Origin: Terrabacter sp. 28
Lineage (GTDB): Bacteria; Actinomycetota; Actinomycetes; Actinomycetales; Dermatophilaceae
Direction: 5' to 3'
Assembly: GCA_000955875.1 (NCBI GenBank)
Contig: JYOE01000002.1
Location: 1-64,000, forward strand
Length of the DNA: 64,000 nucleotides
The notes under the pieces are model-generated. The model searched no databases and was not told the origin of the DNA. It saw only the letters and a list, made by a program, of their open reading frames with translations. Shown here one piece after another: positions 61,466 through 64,000 of the stretch. A program made the position numbers and the translations under genes. Each line of letters opens with the position of its first letter. The first letter of the stretch is position 1.

Positions 61466-61684
61466 TCAGGCCACCTGGTCGCCGAACCACGCCCGGACCC
61501 GGTCGGGGTCGAAGCGCAGGTGCTTGCCCAGACGAACGGCCGGCGGGCCCTCTCCACGTGTGCGCCACTGGTACAGCGTGTTCCTCGGCACTCCGAGGAA
61601 GGCAGAAACGTCGTCGACGGTCCAGAGCTTGTCGCACGTCGGGGCGGGGTTCTTGGGTGCGCTCGGCACCGGCGGTGTCCTCAT
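61466..61684 (-). CDS. xis: excisionase-like helix-turn-helix protein
   Basis: A 72-residue MerR/AlpA-like HTH protein: LWTVDDVSAFLGVPRNTLYQWRTRGEGPPAVRLGKHLRFDPDRVRAWF. Such proteins bend DNA to favour excision by the neighbouring integrase. AAGGAG lies 6-7 bases before the ATG. Its last codons overlap the integrase GTG region, so translation is coupled. Confidence 0.9.
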   Translation of the reverse strand: MRTPPVPSAPKNPAPTCDKLWTVDDVSAFLGVPRNTLYQWRTRGEGPPAVRLGKHLRFDPDRVRAWFGDQVA

Positions 61685-61701
61685 TCCGATCTCCTTCTCT
61701 C

Positions 61702-63249
61702 TCAGTTGGTTTGCTTGCGGGGCTGTGCGGCTCGCCATTGCGCGTGTTCGCGGGCGCGTGCTGCGGCGGCGCGGGCGAGTTCGGCGTCGCCGTCGGTGTC
61801 CCAGCCGGATCCGGCGTAGGTCCACTGGCCGACGACGAGGGTGGTCTCGGTGTCGTCGTCGGCGAGCAGGTCCTCGAGGTCGCGGGCATCGAGGGTGCGC
61901 CCCTCGGTCTTGGCGGCCGCGAGGCGGCGTTGGAACCGCACGCGGGCACGGCGCAGCCGTCCGAGGGTGACGCTGTAGCGGCGGGACTTGGAGGAGAAGT
62001 GTCCGCGGAAGCCGAGCATGTGGGCCCACTTGCCGAGCAGCGCGTATGGGTGTTCGGCCATCGGGGCGTCAGCGGCGGCCGCCTCGATGTGCTGCCGGGC
62101 GACGGTCTGGGCGATCGTGGCACGGAGCCGGTGCAGGTGCGGGCTCGTCGTGTCGGTCGAGTCGGTGGCGGACTTCGTCGCGTACTTCGCGAGGTAGCCA
62201 GCGACCTGTTCGGCTTCGAGCTGCTGCTCGGGGTCGTCGGTGCGGTGGGCGTCACGGACCGGGCGGGCGTCGACCTGGCTGCCGAAGCGGAGCCGCCGGA
62301 CGAGGTCACCCCCGAGCAGGGGCGGGGCCTCGAACCACACGGCCGCGGCGGCGGTCTCGATCGCGGTGGAGAGCAGGGCAGCGGTGATCCCGACCGGGGC
62401 CGCCGCGTGCGTGTCGCCGTCCTCGGTGGTCTTGCCGTCGACGCGGACGAGGGCGTGGAAGTGGACCAGGCCGCGCAGCTGGTACTCGGCGACCTTCGCG
62501 AACTGGACCGTCGCGATGCGTGCGAGCCGGTGCCGGCTGACCCCGAGCATCCGCGCGAGGACGCGGCGCAGGGCGATGGTGAACCGGCGCCACAACTCGG
62601 GAGCCCACCACTGCCACACGATGTGTGACGGGTAGTCGTAGCAGTCCCCGCACAGCGGCTGCCCGAGCAGCGGATCGCCGTCGACGTGGGTGGCATGGCA
62701 CGACCTCGACCGACCGTGTGGGCACCACTCTGCTTGGTCCTTGGCCCCGTAGGGACGGCAGCGGCGGCCGTTGCGGGTGCCGTGGACCGGGCCGAAGGAC
62801 GGCGCGGTGAGGGTTGCGAACACGAGCGGGTTCTCCGACACCGTGTGGGGGACGCCCTTGCCGCCGACGACACCGGCCCGGATCAGGTGGAACGTGTCTG
62901 CGGCATAGACGCGCGAGCAGGAGGGGCAGTCGGCGGCGCGGCGGTTGCCGCAGCGCACGTGAAGGACGCCGAGGGGCTCCTCGTCCGACGAGTAGAACCC
63001 GAGCACCTCGCCCGTGGTCACGTTGATGGTCTGGGAGTAGCCGTGGAGCCGGATCGGCTTGGCGCAGTGCCCGACCCGGGCGGCCGTCGTGGCCCAGGCG
63101 TCGAAGTCACGTGAGATGAGCCGATCGGTGATCTCGCGCTCGAGGCGGGGCGTCAGGTCGGGCAGGTCCAGCCCGGCGTCATCGCTGTAGCCGGGGAAAG
63201 TTCCCCTGTCGGCGTGGCGGGACGTCGGGCTGGACTGCTGCACGGTCAC
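61702..63249 (-). CDS. RepSA-like rolling-circle replication initiator
   Basis: A 515-residue replication initiator of the pSAM2 RepSA type. A Cys-rich zinc part (HVRCGNRRAADCPSCSRVY, WCPHGRSRSCHATH, LCGDCYDYPSH) is followed by the HUH motif GLVHFHALVRVDG and the catalytic-tyrosine helix VAGYLAKYATKSATDS. It nicks the element origin to start rolling-circle replication of the excised circle. Start: GTG at 63249 (63243 also possible), 5 bases past the WhiB stop. The C-terminal 90 residues are Arg/Ala-rich. Confidence 0.9.
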   Translation of the reverse strand: MTVQQSSPTSRHADRGTFPGYSDDAGLDLPDLTPRLEREITDRLISRDFDAWATTAARVGHCAKPIRLHGYSQTINVTTGEVLGFYSSDEEPLGVLHVRCGNRRAADCPSCSRVYAADTFHLIRAGVVGGKGVPHTVSENPLVFATLTAPSFGPVHGTRNGRRCRPYGAKDQAEWCPHGRSRSCHATHVDGDPLLGQPLCGDCYDYPSHIVWQWWAPELWRRFTIALRRVLARMLGVSRHRLARIATVQFAKVAEYQLRGLVHFHALVRVDGKTTEDGDTHAAAPVGITAALLSTAIETAAAAVWFEAPPLLGGDLVRRLRFGSQVDARPVRDAHRTDDPEQQLEAEQVAGYLAKYATKSATDSTDTTSPHLHRLRATIAQTVARQHIEAAAADAPMAEHPYALLGKWAHMLGFRGHFSSKSRRYSVTLGRLRRARVRFQRRLAAAKTEGRTLDARDLEDLLADDDTETTLVVGQWTYAGSGWDTDGDAELARAAAARAREHAQWRAAQPRKQTN

Positions 63250-63253
63250 GAGG

Positions 63254-63619
63254 TCACGCAGCCTGCGGGCTGGTCGGGGCGGTGGTCGGCGCGGGCAACG
63301 CGTCGGCGAGAACGACGGGCAGGAGCTCCCCGGCGACGAGCCGGCGCTGGAACGGGAGGCGTTCGTCAGTGTCGAGGCCGCCCCAGACCCCGTACTCCTC
63401 GTGGAAGGCGAGGGACCAGGCCAGGCAGGGCCGACGGACCGGGCAGGAGGCGCAGATCGCCGCTGCACGGGCCTGGACCCGTCGACTGGTGTCGGCGAAC
63501 CACAGTTCGGGATCGGTCTGGCGGCAGGTGCCGCTCTCCATCCATCCGGCGCCGGCGAGAGCCCGGAGCGTCGGGTCGGGACGGCCGCGCAGGGCGCCGA
63601 GGGCAGTCTGGGTGCTCAT
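63254..63619 (-). CDS. WhiB-family iron-sulfur regulator (element-borne)
   Basis: A 121-residue WhiB-like protein. The four cluster cysteines are in MESGTCRQTDPELWFAD and ICASCPVRRPCLAW, followed by EEYGVWGGLDTDERLPF (the G[VI]WGG turn). The ATG at 63619 overlaps the preceding stop by one base (TGATG), so it is coupled to the upstream gene. On AICEs such WhiBs probably regulate transfer or replication genes. Confidence 0.93.
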   Translation of the reverse strand: MSTQTALGALRGRPDPTLRALAGAGWMESGTCRQTDPELWFADTSRRVQARAAAICASCPVRRPCLAWSLAFHEEYGVWGGLDTDERLPFQRRLVAGELLPVVLADALPAPTTAPTSPQAA

Positions 63620-64000
63620 CACGCCGCCTCCGGACCGACTCCCGAACCCGCTTCCGCGGGGAGAGATTTAGTCGAGGTCCGGGGCCGGCGGGAAGAGCGC
63701 GAGGGACGCGGGGCCCTGGGCTTTCGCGACCGCACCGACGGACCTCCGCCCGGCTCGACGTCCGCGGTCGATCGGAGGTCGACGTGGGCGTCCTCGACAA
63801 CATCGGCGGCCTCGACGGGCGTGGCGGTGTCGGGGACGTAGGGCGCAGGGTGGGTCGTGGCGACGTCGCGGACGAGGTCATCGGGCCAGAAGTCGGCTCG
63901 GACCCGGTCAGCGGAGCCGTCTTCCTCGATGACCCATGCCGTGCCCGGTGTGGAGGGTGAGATCCGGTGCGCGGGCGCAAGGGCAGCGGTGCCGTCGCCG
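63619..64000 (-). CDS. 3' part of an unidentified AICE gene (cut by window edge)
   Basis: An open frame enters from the window edge and reads leftward to TGA at 63619-63621. The end reads WVIEEDGSADRVRADFWPDDLVRD, then a Pro/Ala/Val-rich linker, then a basic Ser/Arg tail (RSRKPRAPRPSRSSRRPRTS). It overlaps the WhiB start (TGATG). The position suggests a transfer or spread gene, but nothing diagnostic is visible. Confidence 0.6.
   Translation of the reverse strand, partial: GDGTAALAPAHRISPSTPGTAWVIEEDGSADRVRADFWPDDLVRDVATTHPAPYVPDTATPVEAADVVEDAHVDLRSTADVEPGGGPSVRSRKPRAPRPSRSSRRPRTSTKSLPAEAGSGVGPEAA

Larger units (their letters stand above)
60250..64000. mobile_element. actinomycete integrative and conjugative element (AICE), int end
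   Basis: tRNA-Arg, then leftward integrase, excisionase, RepSA-like initiator, WhiB and an unidentified gene cut by the window edge. This is the int-xis-rep module of pSAM2-like elements. The transfer (FtsK/Tra) part and the other att site lie outside the window. Confidence 0.88.

Overview
The window looks like chromosome from a high-GC actinobacterium, most likely of the Intrasporangiaceae type (inference). The evidence is the strong G/C bias at third codon positions, a WhiB protein, a protein O-mannosyltransferase, a SepX/GlpR-type division protein, many GTG/TTG starts, and many leaderless genes with a TANNNT box 6-7 bases before the start codon.

Layout. (1) 1-8000: a DUF222/HNH endonuclease, a protein O-mannosyltransferase and a 1511-residue secreted protein joining a calcineurin-type phosphatase, a parallel beta-helix and five PKD domains. 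(2) 8004-21557: a genomic island at tRNA-Ala(CGC). The tRNA 3' half and its terminator are repeated at the far end, a third short copy of the att core lies near the left end, and a tyrosine-recombinase remnant sits beside it. The cargo is one leftward 13-gene operon (20946 to 8579): a split PEP-synthase-like phosphotransferase resembling phenylphosphate synthase, a GntR regulator, a three-subunit molybdenum hydroxylase, an FAH-family hydrolase, an ABM-fold protein, a histidine phosphatase, a CoxG-like membrane-anchored protein, an aldehyde dehydrogenase, a metallo-beta-lactamase-fold hydrolase and an adenylate kinase. A promoter (TTGACA-N17-GATTAT) carries a perfect 14-bp palindrome over its -10 box. 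I read the operon as an uncharacterised phosphorylate-oxidise-dephosphorylate catabolic pathway in which adenylate kinase recycles the AMP from the activation step. (3) 21.6-27.4 kb: small regulator/enzyme modules (VOC-HxlR, TetR-SDR, an HspR-like MerR), CorA behind a possible leader ORF, and a DUF72 protein. (4) 27.5-48.2 kb: core chromosome, with OsmC, Pta-AckA, an AI-2E family exporter, the SepX/GlpR-RimJ-Mog-MoaC cluster, an in-frame fusion of a UDP-glucose pyrophosphorylase with a gephyrin-like MoeA/Glp protein, 5-FTHF cyclo-ligase, a penicillin-acylase-family protein, a K+/H+ antiporter, FmdB, MTA phosphorylase, a SAF protein, MscL and a TPR-like protein. (5) 48.3-59.9 kb: a DUF4011-type helicase-nuclease, then a run of small accessory genes. 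(6) 60250-64000: tRNA-Arg(CCU) followed by integrase, excisionase, a RepSA-like initiator, WhiB and a gene cut by the window edge. This is the int end of an actinomycete integrative and conjugative element.

Limits: all assignments come from reading translations and bases by eye. No database search, alignment or structure prediction was run.
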